A stretch of DNA of 64,000 nucleotides from JAGWJU01 sp035533295. Its GTDB lineage: Bacteria > Elusimicrobiota > Elusimicrobia > UBA1565 > UBA9628. The position numbers and the translations under genes were made by a program. The DNA lies in assembly GCA_035533295.1 (NCBI GenBank), contig DATLUA010000038.1, forward strand, positions 1 through 64,000, given 5' to 3'. The notes beneath the pieces were generated by a model. It did no database searches, was not told where the DNA came from, and saw only the letters and a program-made list of their open reading frames with translations. Below are positions 33,007 to 42,100 of this stretch, piece after piece (the stretch's first letter is position 1; each line of letters starts with the position of its first letter).

Positions 33007-36000
33007 CTATTGCGCGATGCGGCGAAAGTATTCCCGGATGACGGGCGCGTAAGCCGCCGGTTTTTTCTCGCCCAGAGACTCCTCCAATTCGCCGCGCAGG
33101 ACGCCGGGCGGCAAGTACTCGCGCGCCGAAGGCAGGGGCACCATGCCGGTATTTGCGCCCGAAGCCCCTCCCGGCGTCATGCCGCCGGAGCCGGAGGGCG
33201 AGAGCTCCAGGGAAAAAGCCCGCCGCCGGCCGCCGAGCGCGCGGGAAAGGGATGATTGTCCCGAATTCAAGAGGCCCAGCGCCTTGTCTTGGTGAAAGAG
33301 CGCCCGGCGCGCGTCCCCCCTGGACAAGGCTTCCTGCGCCGCTCCTTCCTCACCGGCGGCTTGGGAAACATCGCCCAACGCCGCAGAAGGCAGCTCGAAA
33401 CCCTCTTGGCGGAGGCCCCGCAGGCCCTCCTCCAGGTTTTTAGTCTCCGCGAGAATGCGGCCCTGGCGCGCGGCCTGGGCCGCGGACTCCGCGTCGGGCC
33501 GCGCCTCGGCTTGTTGCTGGGCTTGGCGCAGGCGCTTCAAGACGTCCTCCTCGCCCCGGGCGACGGCGTTGTCCAGGTTTTTCTCCTTATCCGGGCCCTT
33601 GGCGTCGCCGCGCAAGGCGCCGATGACGTCTTGCAGGCGCCCGCCGGCGTCGCTGACTTGGCGCGCGGCGAACTGGCTTTCCACATTTTTCATCTGCTCA
33701 AGGGCGCCGGCCGGGAAAACCGCCGCGGCCGACGCGGCGGAGACCAGGGCCGCCTGCTCCTTTTCCAGTTCCGCCAGGATGTCCTTCTGCCGCCGGATGC
33801 GCCGAGCCGTCTCTTGAGAGTCCAACTCCTGCGCGGCGGCGCGCGCGCCTTGCTCTTCCGCGGCGACCCGCGACCACAAAGCCGCCGCGTCTTGGACTTG
33901 CCGCGTCGCCGCCGCTTCGGCCTGGGACATGGCGCCGGACGAAGCCCCCTGCAGGGCCCGCGAAATTTGGGACAAATCCCGCGAAAGCTCGTCCGCCAGG
34001 CGCTGCGCCGCGCGCGCGTCGCCCGAAGCCAGGGCGCTTTCAAGCGAGCGGGCCGCGTCCATCGCCGATTGAAAGGGCAGGCTCCGCGCCGAAGAACCGG
34101 CCGGCGCCGGAGCGGACGACGCCAGGCTTTGAATTTGCCGAGCTAAGGCGTCCAATTGGCTCTTGATGCGGGAAAGCTTCTGCTCAAGCGCCCGCACGGC
34201 CGAGCCGTTCAGGCCGGCGCTCGATCCGCGGCGGGCCAGGTCGCCCAGGAAAGACGCCGCGGAGAGACTCAACTCCTGCGACTTGGCCGCGGCGTCCTGC
34301 CAATCGCGGGCCTGGAGCCCGGCGGCTAAAAGATTTTTACCCCGTGCGGCCAAGTTGGCCAAGCCCTGGTGGATGCCTTGCGCCTTGGCGAAATTCCCCG
34401 CCCGCCTGGCGCGCTCGGCCTCCGGGATGTCCCGCGCGGCGGCTCGCCGCATGGCCCGCGCAAAATCCGCCAAGCTTTGCGCGAAACCGAGATTGGCGGC
34501 CGGATCCCGCGACAACGCGTCCGAAAGTCTCGTCGAATCCTCGGCCGTGGCGCGCCAGTTCCGCGCCAAAGCTTCGGCATTTTGGGACAGCGCGTCCCGG
34601 CTCGGCGGCCCGTTTTTGTTTTTGCGCAAAAAATCCAGATACCGGCTTTCCTCCGGAGCGAGGGCGTCCAGCCGCGCCTGGGACTTGCCCCATAAGGCCC
34701 GCTCTTCACGGCGGATTTTTTCCCAGTCCGCGACGTTCGCGGTTTGCCAGCGGGAAACCGCCCAATGAGGCGGCGCCGCGTTGTCGTAGGCCTTGAGCCG
34801 GAACCAGGCGCGCCCCGGAGGAAGTCCCGCGAGGCTCCATGAGTAATCCCCGATGTCGTCCTTGGGCGGCGGATTGAAGTCTCTGATGTCTTTTTCCACC
34901 GTCTTGCCGTCCTTGCCGCGGATGATTAATGAGACCCTCGAGACGCCGCCGTCGTCTTGGACCGCGTAGGAAATCGGAATCTCGCCGTCGACATCGGCTG
35001 AAACAGGCGCATCGGGCGAGAGCATCTGGATGGCCGGCGGCTGGTCCGTCAACGCCGCAATCGCGTAATCGGGAGCGGACGAGTTTCGGCGGCCGTCTCG
35101 GGCGGTCAATTCGAAATGAAAGCTGACGCTGCGCGTCAAATCGAACGCGGCCGCGTAGCGGCCATCCGGCTCGCGGCGCATGGGCAAAACCGCGGGCGGA
35201 TCCGAGAAGATAACCGCCGCCCGCGCGAGCGTCTCGCTGGGAGTTCCCTCCAAAATAATGCGGCTGCCGGCCAGAAACCGCAGGGCGCCGGCGCCGTCCA
35301 AGGCCACGGTCTCGTCCTGGTTCAAACCCTCGACCGCGGCGCTTAAGCGCCTCCACCCGGGGCTGGGCACGGGCGTGAGCGCGTAGCCGCCGGTAAAGAG
35401 GCCGTGCCAGGACAGCTTGTATTTAAAGACCGCGGTCAGATTTTCCGCCGTAAATTCCGCAGAGCCGGCGCCCCGTTGATCCCACGGGGCCTCGCGCCAC
35501 CCGCCGTCATCCTCGATCCAGAGCTCAATGTCCTGGGGCGCGCGGGCGACCAGGGAATCAGGCGCCCACGACGCCGAAACGGCGGCGCTTTGGCCCCAAG
35601 GGATCCGCGCGCTGCCCGGAGACACCTTCAAAAATGCCTCCAGCGGCCTGTCCGTCCACGGCGCGAAGACGCGCCGGAGCGACGCCGCGGGCCGAACCCA
35701 AAGCAGGAAAGCCGCGCCCAAAATTCCCGCGGCCGCCGCTTGCCTGGCGGCCCGCGAGGGCTTCCACCGGAACAGCGGCACGGAAGGAAGCCCGCGCAGA
35801 AGATTGCGCGCGCGGTCCACGTGCTCCTCGCGCAGCGCGCGAGACGTCGCCGGATCCGCCCTATGCCGCGCCAGTTCCCAGGCCGAAATCAGGCGCCCGC
35901 GCAGTTCCGGAAATTTATTTTCCGCCGCCGAAAGAACGTTCCTCCAGCCGCACGCGCCCCAAGGCCGGATGAGCAGCGCCCGCAAAGCTGCGGCCAGGAC

Positions 36001-36204
36001 GGCAAGCGCCCCCCACCATATTCCCCAACGGACGGCGTGGCCGAGCGGCCACAGACGATCGACTCCGGCCGACAGGGCCGCCGCCGCCAAAGACCAGCCC
36101 AAAAGCCGCAGCGCCGCTTCGGCCAGGGCGCCGCGAAGCTTTTGCCGCCGCCATCGGCGCGGCCAAACCAGAAGCGGATCTTCGCGCGAAAGCCGCTCAG
36201 CCAT
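33007..36204 (-). CDS. Large DUF4175-like membrane protein with coiled coils
   Basis: The 1065-residue product has two or three membrane segments in the first ~175 residues (LRLLGWSLAAAAL, WGIWWGALAVLAAAL, and near GAAFLLWVRP). A beta-rich region with Ig-like features follows (~180-480, ending LPPGRAWFRLKAYDNAAPP). The C-terminal half is long, helical, Ala/Gln/Arg-rich and coiled-coil-like, with a final segment resembling REYLPPGVLRGELEESLGEK. This layout matches large DUF4175-type membrane proteins often found with von Willebrand and MoxR genes. Its role is unknown. Its start overlaps the stop of the upstream GT39-like gene by 8 bp. Confidence 0.68.
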   Translation of the reverse strand: MAERLSREDPLLVWPRRWRRQKLRGALAEAALRLLGWSLAAAALSAGVDRLWPLGHAVRWGIWWGALAVLAAALRALLIRPWGACGWRNVLSAAENKFPELRGRLISAWELARHRADPATSRALREEHVDRARNLLRGLPSVPLFRWKPSRAARQAAAAGILGAAFLLWVRPAASLRRVFAPWTDRPLEAFLKVSPGSARIPWGQSAAVSASWAPDSLVARAPQDIELWIEDDGGWREAPWDQRGAGSAEFTAENLTAVFKYKLSWHGLFTGGYALTPVPSPGWRRLSAAVEGLNQDETVALDGAGALRFLAGSRIILEGTPSETLARAAVIFSDPPAVLPMRREPDGRYAAAFDLTRSVSFHFELTARDGRRNSSAPDYAIAALTDQPPAIQMLSPDAPVSADVDGEIPISYAVQDDGGVSRVSLIIRGKDGKTVEKDIRDFNPPPKDDIGDYSWSLAGLPPGRAWFRLKAYDNAAPPHWAVSRWQTANVADWEKIRREERALWGKSQARLDALAPEESRYLDFLRKNKNGPPSRDALSQNAEALARNWRATAEDSTRLSDALSRDPAANLGFAQSLADFARAMRRAAARDIPEAERARRAGNFAKAQGIHQGLANLAARGKNLLAAGLQARDWQDAAAKSQELSLSAASFLGDLARRGSSAGLNGSAVRALEQKLSRIKSQLDALARQIQSLASSAPAPAGSSARSLPFQSAMDAARSLESALASGDARAAQRLADELSRDLSQISRALQGASSGAMSQAEAAATRQVQDAAALWSRVAAEEQGARAAAQELDSQETARRIRRQKDILAELEKEQAALVSAASAAAVFPAGALEQMKNVESQFAARQVSDAGGRLQDVIGALRGDAKGPDKEKNLDNAVARGEEDVLKRLRQAQQQAEARPDAESAAQAARQGRILAETKNLEEGLRGLRQEGFELPSAALGDVSQAAGEEGAAQEALSRGDARRALFHQDKALGLLNSGQSSLSRALGGRRRAFSLELSPSGSGGMTPGGASGANTGMVPLPSAREYLPPGVLRGELEESLGEKKPAAYAPVIREYFRRIAQ

Positions 36205-37855
36205 GTTCCAAGCCTAAAGCCTTGCCCAAGCGCCCGCCGTTGACTCCGGCTAAAACGCGGTTCAATTGGGCGCGCCCCGACGCGTCCGAGGTCAAGTCGT
36301 AGAGGAAAATGGAGTGCCCCGCGACGAACACGGGTTTTTTCTTCCGCAGCCACGAGAAAACCGCGTGATCCTGATAGTAAACGCCATCAAGATTGGTCGC
36401 CGAAATGGCGAAGAGAATCTCCTTCATTTGATCGGGACGTACGCCGTCGCCTTCGCGTTCCACGTTGGTGATGAATCCCAGGGGAATATAGCGGATGCCG
36501 TAATAGGCGGGATCGGCCGAGCCGAAATAGGAAAGCAGAATGGGCGGGTCGCCACGGGCGCGCAAGTAATCTGCCAACGCCGGCAAGGCTTGGCCCCAGT
36601 CCACGCTGGAATCGGCCAGCCACCGATACCCGCCGGCCGGGCCGCCGGCAATCACGTTGAAATAGGATAGGTAGCAAGGATAGGCCCGCGCCACGCCGAG
36701 GCAAAGCCACAGGCAAAGACCCGTCGCAAGAAAGCGGGCGGCCGGCGCGCGCCGCCAGAGCCACGCCGCGGCCCAGGCTGCCGCGACGATCAGGAAAGGA
36801 TAAACCGGCAGGATGTAGCGGCAGCCGATTTGCGTTTTGGAGAATGCCGCGGCGCAAAAATAAGCCGCGGCCGGCATCAGGACCCAGAAGCGCTGCAAAG
36901 ACGGCCGCCGGATCCAAATGACCGCGCCGAATGCGCCTAAAACTAATTCTGGAAGCGGTGTTTTGACCAGGAGAGCCGCCGGGAAATAAAGCCACCAGCC
37001 GGTCGTGGAATAATGCCCGAGAAGAAAAGTAGGGCGGCCATGGCCCAAGCGAAAAAGCGTGTCGGAAAGCCCGGTCCAGTATTGGCCAAGGATCGCGAAA
37101 CGATACGCCGCCCAGAGGCAAAACAGCGCCGCGCCGGCCATGGCGGCCAATCCTAAAAAAGGAAAGCCTTCCTTATTTTTTTGCAGGCGCATCTGAGTCA
37201 GAACGCCGATCAAGACCAGGGGAGGAACGGCGATGAGGCTGAACTTGGAGGCCAGGCCAAAGCCGGCGAAAACGCCGGCCAGAATCCAATGCCAAAAACG
37301 GCGCGGCGAAAAAGACAGCGCCCAAAAAGTCAAGAAATAAAACGCGGTCGCGGGAGCGTCCGTCGTCACCAAGGCCGCGTTGGAGACAAGAGGCGGACAC
37401 AAGGCGAATAAAATGCCCGAAAAAACCATCGCCTCGGGCCCGCCCAGGCGCAGGGACCACTCCAAAATCGCGAAGCTCAAAAGCGCGCCCCAACTCGCCA
37501 GGGACCAAAACCGCGCGTCGTTCATCATCCTGTCCGCCGGGACGATGTTCCTATAAAGGAAGAGGTCGGCGTAATGGTAGAGAAGACGGCCCATCCATTG
37601 GGCGCTCGAAAAAAACGCCGCGGGCTTGAGAAAAACCAGGGGAAGCGCGTCCCAGGCCTCGCCGAACGGCGGGTGATTCTTGTAATTCAGGGACTTGACC
37701 GCCCCGGCCCAAACGCTGTAGCCCGAGGCCAAGTGCACCGGCTCATCGTAGGTCGGCGCGGCCGAGCGGATGAAGCCCGCGCCCAAGGCCATAAAGATGC
37801 CCCAGGAGGCTAAAAAAACGCCCGCAAAAAGCGCCCGCTCCCTCGGCTTATCCAC
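36197..37855 (-). CDS. GT39-like (ArnT/PMT) membrane glycosyltransferase
   Basis: The 552-residue product has about eleven membrane segments. Near the N-terminus, APTYDEPVHLASGYSVWAG holds the acidic pair expected in the first periplasmic loop of GT-C enzymes, followed by NHPPFGEAW. A C-terminal periplasmic domain contains RWLADSSVDWGQALPALADY, seen in ArnT-like and dolichyl-phosphate-mannose-type transferases. It probably transfers a sugar from a lipid carrier on the periplasmic face of the inner membrane. The acceptor is unknown. It is coupled to the DUF4175-like gene. Confidence 0.83.
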   Translation of the reverse strand: MDKPRERALFAGVFLASWGIFMALGAGFIRSAAPTYDEPVHLASGYSVWAGAVKSLNYKNHPPFGEAWDALPLVFLKPAAFFSSAQWMGRLLYHYADLFLYRNIVPADRMMNDARFWSLASWGALLSFAILEWSLRLGGPEAMVFSGILFALCPPLVSNAALVTTDAPATAFYFLTFWALSFSPRRFWHWILAGVFAGFGLASKFSLIAVPPLVLIGVLTQMRLQKNKEGFPFLGLAAMAGAALFCLWAAYRFAILGQYWTGLSDTLFRLGHGRPTFLLGHYSTTGWWLYFPAALLVKTPLPELVLGAFGAVIWIRRPSLQRFWVLMPAAAYFCAAAFSKTQIGCRYILPVYPFLIVAAAWAAAWLWRRAPAARFLATGLCLWLCLGVARAYPCYLSYFNVIAGGPAGGYRWLADSSVDWGQALPALADYLRARGDPPILLSYFGSADPAYYGIRYIPLGFITNVEREGDGVRPDQMKEILFAISATNLDGVYYQDHAVFSWLRKKKPVFVAGHSIFLYDLTSDASGRAQLNRVLAGVNGGRLGKALGLEHG

Positions 37856-37884
37856 AGCGGAATTATACTACTCGCCGCCCAGCC

Positions 37885-37914
37885 TTGACTTCGCGCGGAC
37901 AAACCGAATAAACT
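37885..37914 (+). promoter_or_regulatory. Promoter placing transcript start at the next gene's ATG
   Basis: TTGACT (37885-37890), an 18-nt spacer and TAAACT (37909-37914) are followed by only six bases before the ATG at 37921. A sigma70-type promoter would then start transcription at or next to the initiation codon. This is one of the best-supported examples of a leaderless arrangement in the window, since both hexamers are present. Confidence 0.75.
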
Positions 37915-37920
37915 TTCCCC

Positions 37921-38655
37921 ATGATTGAACCCAAAAAGATTGCCGCCGTTTTCTCTTTTTTCGCCGCCGCGTCGGTCGCGCTCTGCGCCTGCCAGAGCCC
38001 GAGCGCCCCGGTCCAGCCGACCCAGGCTTCCACGCCCGCGCCGCAAGCCCAAGCCGCCGCGCCGGCCTCTTCCGCGCAAAACCCAGCGCTGACCACCCCC
38101 AGCTTGGCCGACGCCCAGGCGCCGCAAACCTTCCGCGCGCGCTTTAGCACCACAAAGGGAGACTTCGTCGTCGAAGTCCACCGCGATTGGGCGCCGCAGG
38201 GGGCCGACCGCTTCTACAACTTGGTCAAAATCGGTTATTTCAACGGCGCCGCGTTTTTCCGCGTGGTTGAAGGCTTCATGGTCCAGTTCGGCATCAGCGG
38301 GACCCCCGCGGTCAACGCGGCGTGGCACGAGGCCGTCATTCCGGACGACCCGGCCGTGGGACATTCCAACAGCGCGGGCATGATCACCTTCGCCACCGCG
38401 GGTCCCAACACCCGCACGACCCAGGTCTTCATCAATTACGGGAACAATTCCTTTCTGGATTCGCAGGGCTTCACGCCTTTCGGACAAATCGTCGAGGGAA
38501 TGAACGTCGTGGAGAGCCTCTACGCCGGCTACGGCGACGGTCCGCCCAGCGGCAACGGCCCTGACCAGGGCCGGTTGCAAAGCGAGGGCAACCCCTACCT
38601 GCGGTCCAATTTCCCGAACTTGGACTACGTCAAGACCGCGGCCATCGAGCCTTAG
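37921..38655 (+). CDS. Cyclophilin-type peptidyl-prolyl isomerase, probable lipoprotein
   Basis: The 244-residue product has a signal sequence ending in LCACQS, likely a lipobox with Cys24. A Pro/Ala/Gln-rich linker (~25-65) precedes a cyclophilin domain (~68-230): TTKGDFVVEVHRDWAPQGA, FYNLVKIGYFNGAAFFRVV, GMITFATAGPNTRTTQVFI. The catalytic Arg (FFRVV) is present. It should assist protein folding in the periplasm, tethered to a membrane. Its stop codon interlocks with that of prmC on the other strand. Confidence 0.92.
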   Translation: MIEPKKIAAVFSFFAAASVALCACQSPSAPVQPTQASTPAPQAQAAAPASSAQNPALTTPSLADAQAPQTFRARFSTTKGDFVVEVHRDWAPQGADRFYNLVKIGYFNGAAFFRVVEGFMVQFGISGTPAVNAAWHEAVIPDDPAVGHSNSAGMITFATAGPNTRTTQVFINYGNNSFLDSQGFTPFGQIVEGMNVVESLYAGYGDGPPSGNGPDQGRLQSEGNPYLRSNFPNLDYVKTAAIEP

Positions 38656-39527
38656 CCGCCGGCCGTTGCTCTCGCCAGCGCGATTCGCGCAAGGCCTTGC
38701 GCGTCGTTTAAAATTTGCGCGCGCGCAAAGCCGCGCTGGGCCAACATCGCGGCCACGCGACGGCCCTGGCCCGCCCCGAACTCGAGCGCCACGACGCCGC
38801 CGGGCTTCAAGGCTTCTCCCGCTCTGTCGATGACGGCTGAAAGCGCGGCTAAGCCGTCTTTTCCCCCATCCAGGGCGATTCCGGGCTCGCGCCGAACCTC
38901 CGGCATCAGCTTCAAGACTCGGCGAGTTGGGATATAGGGCGGGTTCGACACGATCAAATCGGCCCAAGCGCGCGGCCGCGCGCGGCCTGCGGGGCGGATT
39001 TTTAAAAAATCGTCGCGGCGCAGTTGGACGCGGCGGGCAACACCGTTTGTCCGGACGTTGCGGCGCGCCAAATTCAAGGCCGCCGCGCTTATGTCCGTCG
39101 CCAGCACGCGCGCCTTGGGAAAAAATATGGCCACGGCGATCGCCAGGCAGCCCGTGCCCGTGCCCAAATCCCAAATCCGCAGCGGTTCCAGCCGCCGAAC
39201 CTTGAGCGATTCCATCGCGGCCACGGCCAGCTCCTCGGTCTCGGGCCGAGGAACAAGGGCCTGCGGCCCGGCCGCGACCTCGAAATCAAGAAAGGCCTGA
39301 ACGCCCAGCACATGGGCGAGGGGAACGCGGGCCAGGCGCTTCCGGACCAACCGCGCGAAAGCGGCGTTCTCGCGGGGGCTTAAGAGCCGGCCGCGCGCCA
39401 AGAACATCTCGTTGCGGCCGGCGCCCAGAACGCGGGCCATCAGGATTTCCGCGTTGGCCGAAGCTTCCGGCACGCCGAGGCGCTTGAAGCCGGCGGCAGC
39501 TTTTGACAGCCGCTCCCCGACGGTCAC
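38652..39527 (-). CDS. prmC: Release factor glutamine methyltransferase
   Basis: The start GTG at 39527 overlaps the prfA stop (GTGA), giving 291 residues. The open frame extends upstream, inside prfA, but without family similarity. An N-terminal helical domain (~1-90) with LVPRPETEEL leads to the methyltransferase domain: DLGTGTGCLA (~120-129) and the substrate motif NPPY (195-198). It methylates the Gln of the GGQ motif in PrfA and PrfB, both encoded here. The prfA-prmC pairing is conserved in many bacteria. Confidence 0.95.
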   Translation of the reverse strand: MTVGERLSKAAAGFKRLGVPEASANAEILMARVLGAGRNEMFLARGRLLSPRENAAFARLVRKRLARVPLAHVLGVQAFLDFEVAAGPQALVPRPETEELAVAAMESLKVRRLEPLRIWDLGTGTGCLAIAVAIFFPKARVLATDISAAALNLARRNVRTNGVARRVQLRRDDFLKIRPAGRARPRAWADLIVSNPPYIPTRRVLKLMPEVRREPGIALDGGKDGLAALSAVIDRAGEALKPGGVVALEFGAGQGRRVAAMLAQRGFARAQILNDAQGLARIALARATAGG

Positions 39528-40585
39528 GGCGCGGAGGATTCGAGCGCCTTTTTTCGCGCTTCCTCGCGCAGAGCTTCCAGGACCGGCCCCACGTCGCCTT
39601 CCATGATTTGAGGCAGGCTGTGCCAAGAGCGCTCCAGGCGGTGGTCGGTCACCCGGTTTTGCGGAAAATTATAGGTGCGGATTTTCTCCGAGCGGTCGCC
39701 GGTGCCGACCTGGCTGCGCCGCGCGTCCGCGCTCTTGGCCTGGGCGCGCTCGCGTTCGATGTCCGCGATTTTGGAGCGCAGCATCTTCATGGCCTTCTCG
39801 CGGTTCTTGAGCTGCGAGCGCTCCTCCTGGCATTGCACGATGATGCCGGTGGGAACATGGGTGATGCGCACCGCGGTCTCGACCTTGTTGACGTTTTGCC
39901 CGCCGGCGCCGCCGGCGCGGTAGGTGTCGAGCTTCAAGTCCTCGGGCCGAATCTCCACGTCGACCTCCTCGGCCTCGGGCATGACCGCCACGGTCACGGT
40001 CGAAGTATGGATGCGGCCGGACGCCTCCGTCTGCGGGACTCTTTGCACCCGGTGGACGCCGCCTTCGTGGCGCAGCCAGGAATAGACGCCGCGGCCCTGA
40101 AGATAAAGCGTCGCCTGCTTGACGCCCTTTAAGCCCGTGGCGCTTAAATCGGCCAGTTCGGCTTTCCAGCCCTTGGCTTCGGCGAAGCGCGTGTAGAGCC
40201 GCAGCAGCTCCGCAGCGAAGAGCGCGGCCTCGTCGCCGCCCGCGCCGGAACGGATTTCCAAGAACACGTTTTTCTCGTCGTTGGGATCCTTGGGCAAGAG
40301 GGCGTCGTCGAGCTCGCGGCGCACGTGCGCGAGGCGGGCGCCGAGCTGAATTTTCTCCTGCTCGGCCATGGATCTCATCTCGGGCTCGGAGGACTCCAAG
40401 AGCGGCGCGAGCCCGGCGATGTCGGATTCCAGGCTCTCCTGCTCCCCAATAAGCCGCGCCGTCGGAGCCAGCTCCGCGCGGCGTCGGGCCAAATCCTTTA
40501 TCTCCACGGCGGAAAGGCCGCTTTGGCCCAGCCGTTCCTCGACGCCTCGGAACTCCTCGAGCAGTTTCTTGAGCTTGTCGTCCAT
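39524..40585 (-). CDS. prfA: Peptide chain release factor 1
   Basis: The 353-residue protein recognises UAA and UAG. The anticodon-like tripeptide is PQT (~184-186, RVPQTEASGRIHTS), a PxT form marking RF1, and GGQ is at 228-230 (GGAGGQNVNK). There is no Shine-Dalgarno. The ATG lies only 7 nt beyond the T-tract of a terminator hairpin (separate entry), leaving its promoter unclear. It may depend on readthrough from rpmE or on an internal promoter. The stop overlaps the prmC start. Confidence 0.97.
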   Translation of the reverse strand: MDDKLKKLLEEFRGVEERLGQSGLSAVEIKDLARRRAELAPTARLIGEQESLESDIAGLAPLLESSEPEMRSMAEQEKIQLGARLAHVRRELDDALLPKDPNDEKNVFLEIRSGAGGDEAALFAAELLRLYTRFAEAKGWKAELADLSATGLKGVKQATLYLQGRGVYSWLRHEGGVHRVQRVPQTEASGRIHTSTVTVAVMPEAEEVDVEIRPEDLKLDTYRAGGAGGQNVNKVETAVRITHVPTGIIVQCQEERSQLKNREKAMKMLRSKIADIERERAQAKSADARRSQVGTGDRSEKIRTYNFPQNRVTDHRLERSWHSLPQIMEGDVGPVLEALREEARKKALESSAP

Positions 40586-40592
40586 GAAAATG

Positions 40593-40624
40593 AAAAAGCC
40601 CCGGCCTTAGGGCCGGAGCTTTTT
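40593..40624 (-). terminator. Intrinsic terminator between rpmE and prfA
   Basis: On the minus strand, GCTCCGGCC pairs with GGCCGGGGC (one mismatch) and is followed by TTTTT. The hairpin is flanked by A's on one side and T's on the other, so it could work in both directions. It lies 14 bp after the rpmE stop and its T-tract ends 7 nt before the prfA start codon. Confidence 0.8.
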
Positions 40625-40638
40625 CTCGGGAGGGGCCG

Positions 40639-41004
40639 CTAGGCCGCTTTCTTGGCGGGAGCCGGCTTCTCCTTCTTGGCGCCCTTGGCCTTGGCCGAAG
40701 ACTCCTTCGTAGGCGCGGTGCTCAACACCTTCTTGCGCGAGACGCCCACCGGCCCCACCTTGCGGGCCGTCGTCTTGGATGGCTTCTTGACCACGGTCCT
40801 GCCCTCGGTCGCCTGAAAGCGCTTCTGGAAGCGCTCCACGCGCCCGGCGGTGTCGACGAGCCGCTGCGTGCCCGTGAAGAAGGGATGGCACTTCGAGCAG
40901 ATTTCCAGCTTGATGAGATCCTTGGTCGAACGCGTCTCGAACGTGTTGCCGCAGGCGCAGACGACCTTGGCGACGGTGTAAACCGGATGGATTCCCGCTT
41001 TCAT
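40639..41004 (-). CDS. rpmE: 50S ribosomal protein L31 with a basic C-terminal extension
   Basis: The start at 41004 (GAGGA 9 nt upstream) gives 121 residues; longer frames upstream are not L31-like. Residues 1-70 are L31 of the zinc-binding type: MKAGIHPVYT, Cys16 and Cys18 in VVCACGNTF, Cys36 and Cys39 in ICSKCHPFFTG. The last ~50 residues are Lys/Ala/Pro-rich (KKEKPAPAKKAA), beyond the usual ~70-residue length. Such tails are seen in some lineages and probably bind rRNA. A TATACT box is visible upstream. Confidence 0.95.
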   Translation of the reverse strand: MKAGIHPVYTVAKVVCACGNTFETRSTKDLIKLEICSKCHPFFTGTQRLVDTAGRVERFQKRFQATEGRTVVKKPSKTTARKVGPVGVSRKKVLSTAPTKESSAKAKGAKKEKPAPAKKAA

Positions 41005-41053
41005 GGATTTTATCCTCGAATTAAATTGGAACGGCTCGTAAAGTATACAAAAT

Positions 41054-41941
41054 TTACGGACGTTTTTCGGACGCCGTCCGTCGATTTCGCGGCCGCAAAA
41101 GGCGATCAAGCTTCCGCTCGCGGCGTCTTATCTCCCGGACCAATCCGGCGTCATATTTCCCGACAGCGGGGGTCAGGTACGTGACCAGCAGCACGGCGCG
41201 ACGCCGCACCGCGTCCTTGGGCGCGGCATGCAGGGTCGCCGGGTTTCCTGTCGCGATCTCCCGCCCGATGCCGCTGAATACCGCAGCCTGGCGCGGGCCG
41301 GCCGGAATTTCAACCGCTTTTCCGACGCCCCCATCTGTTTTATAAATCACCGTCCCACGGGCGCGCCGATGAAGCGGATAGGACACGACGAGGTGGTAGG
41401 GCAGGTTCCTGTCGATATGCGGATCGGCGGCCCTGGGAACCTTGTTCGCGCTGACTTGAATCATGACGTTTCCCAAGTAAAAATCCTCTCCGGGCAGGGC
41501 CTTATGCAGACGGGCGGTCAGTCTTGCGATAAACCGCTGAATCTTCCTGGACCTGGTTTCCCATCGCGTGCCTCCACTTTCACGATCGTAAGAATGCAGC
41601 CATAGGGCCTCGTCTTTTCTGTTTTTTACGGCCAGCCGCCGGCGCCACCGGCGGTTGAAAGCATCTTCCATCGGTTTGCCCATGAACCGGCCGGCGGGCA
41701 ACACCGCAAAACCAGATGTCCGCAAGCTCTGCGGGCCCGCGACGCTGAGGCCCGCCAAGTTGGCGAGGAGCGCGGTTTGAAAATCGGGCGCCAAGCTCGC
41801 CGTGTTGAGAGCAAGAGCAACCGGCTCAACCTCGGCTCTAAAAGCCGCCCGCGCGCCCCGAAACCCCGCCGACGCAAGAACCGCGGCAATGAGAAGCCCC
41901 AGCTTCAGGCGCCGGGCGGCATTCGGCCTATTTGACGGCAT
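41054..41941 (-). CDS. Exported 2OG-Fe(II) oxygenase-like protein
   Basis: With the ATG at 41941 (TACCAT box 6 nt upstream), the 295-residue product has a signal peptide (RRLKLGLLIAAVLASAGF, cleavage near ARA). The core holds an HxD...H...R pattern of double-stranded beta-helix Fe(II)/2-oxoglutarate enzymes: PHIDRNLPYHLVVSYPLH (His175, Asp177), AAVFSGIGREIATG, TLHAAPKD (His238) and Arg near 246-248. The last ~30 residues are very basic. Export is odd because 2OG is mainly a cytoplasmic co-substrate. If the signal is real, it may act in the periplasm or be a prolyl or aspartyl hydroxylase-like fold with another role. Confidence 0.62.
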   Translation of the reverse strand: MPSNRPNAARRLKLGLLIAAVLASAGFRGARAAFRAEVEPVALALNTASLAPDFQTALLANLAGLSVAGPQSLRTSGFAVLPAGRFMGKPMEDAFNRRWRRRLAVKNRKDEALWLHSYDRESGGTRWETRSRKIQRFIARLTARLHKALPGEDFYLGNVMIQVSANKVPRAADPHIDRNLPYHLVVSYPLHRRARGTVIYKTDGGVGKAVEIPAGPRQAAVFSGIGREIATGNPATLHAAPKDAVRRRAVLLVTYLTPAVGKYDAGLVREIRRRERKLDRLLRPRNRRTASEKRP

Positions 41942-42100
41942 GTTCCAATGGTAGCGCGCTCCACTCGGGAGCGCCTGAGACTTTAGTCCCTGCGGGCGCG
42001 AGTCTTTTGTCTTCCCGGAATGGCCCTTAGGACCCACGGCCCGCTGCGGCGCGGGTTTCAGCGCGCCCGTCCGCGGGATCATGATATAATGCGCCCATCC

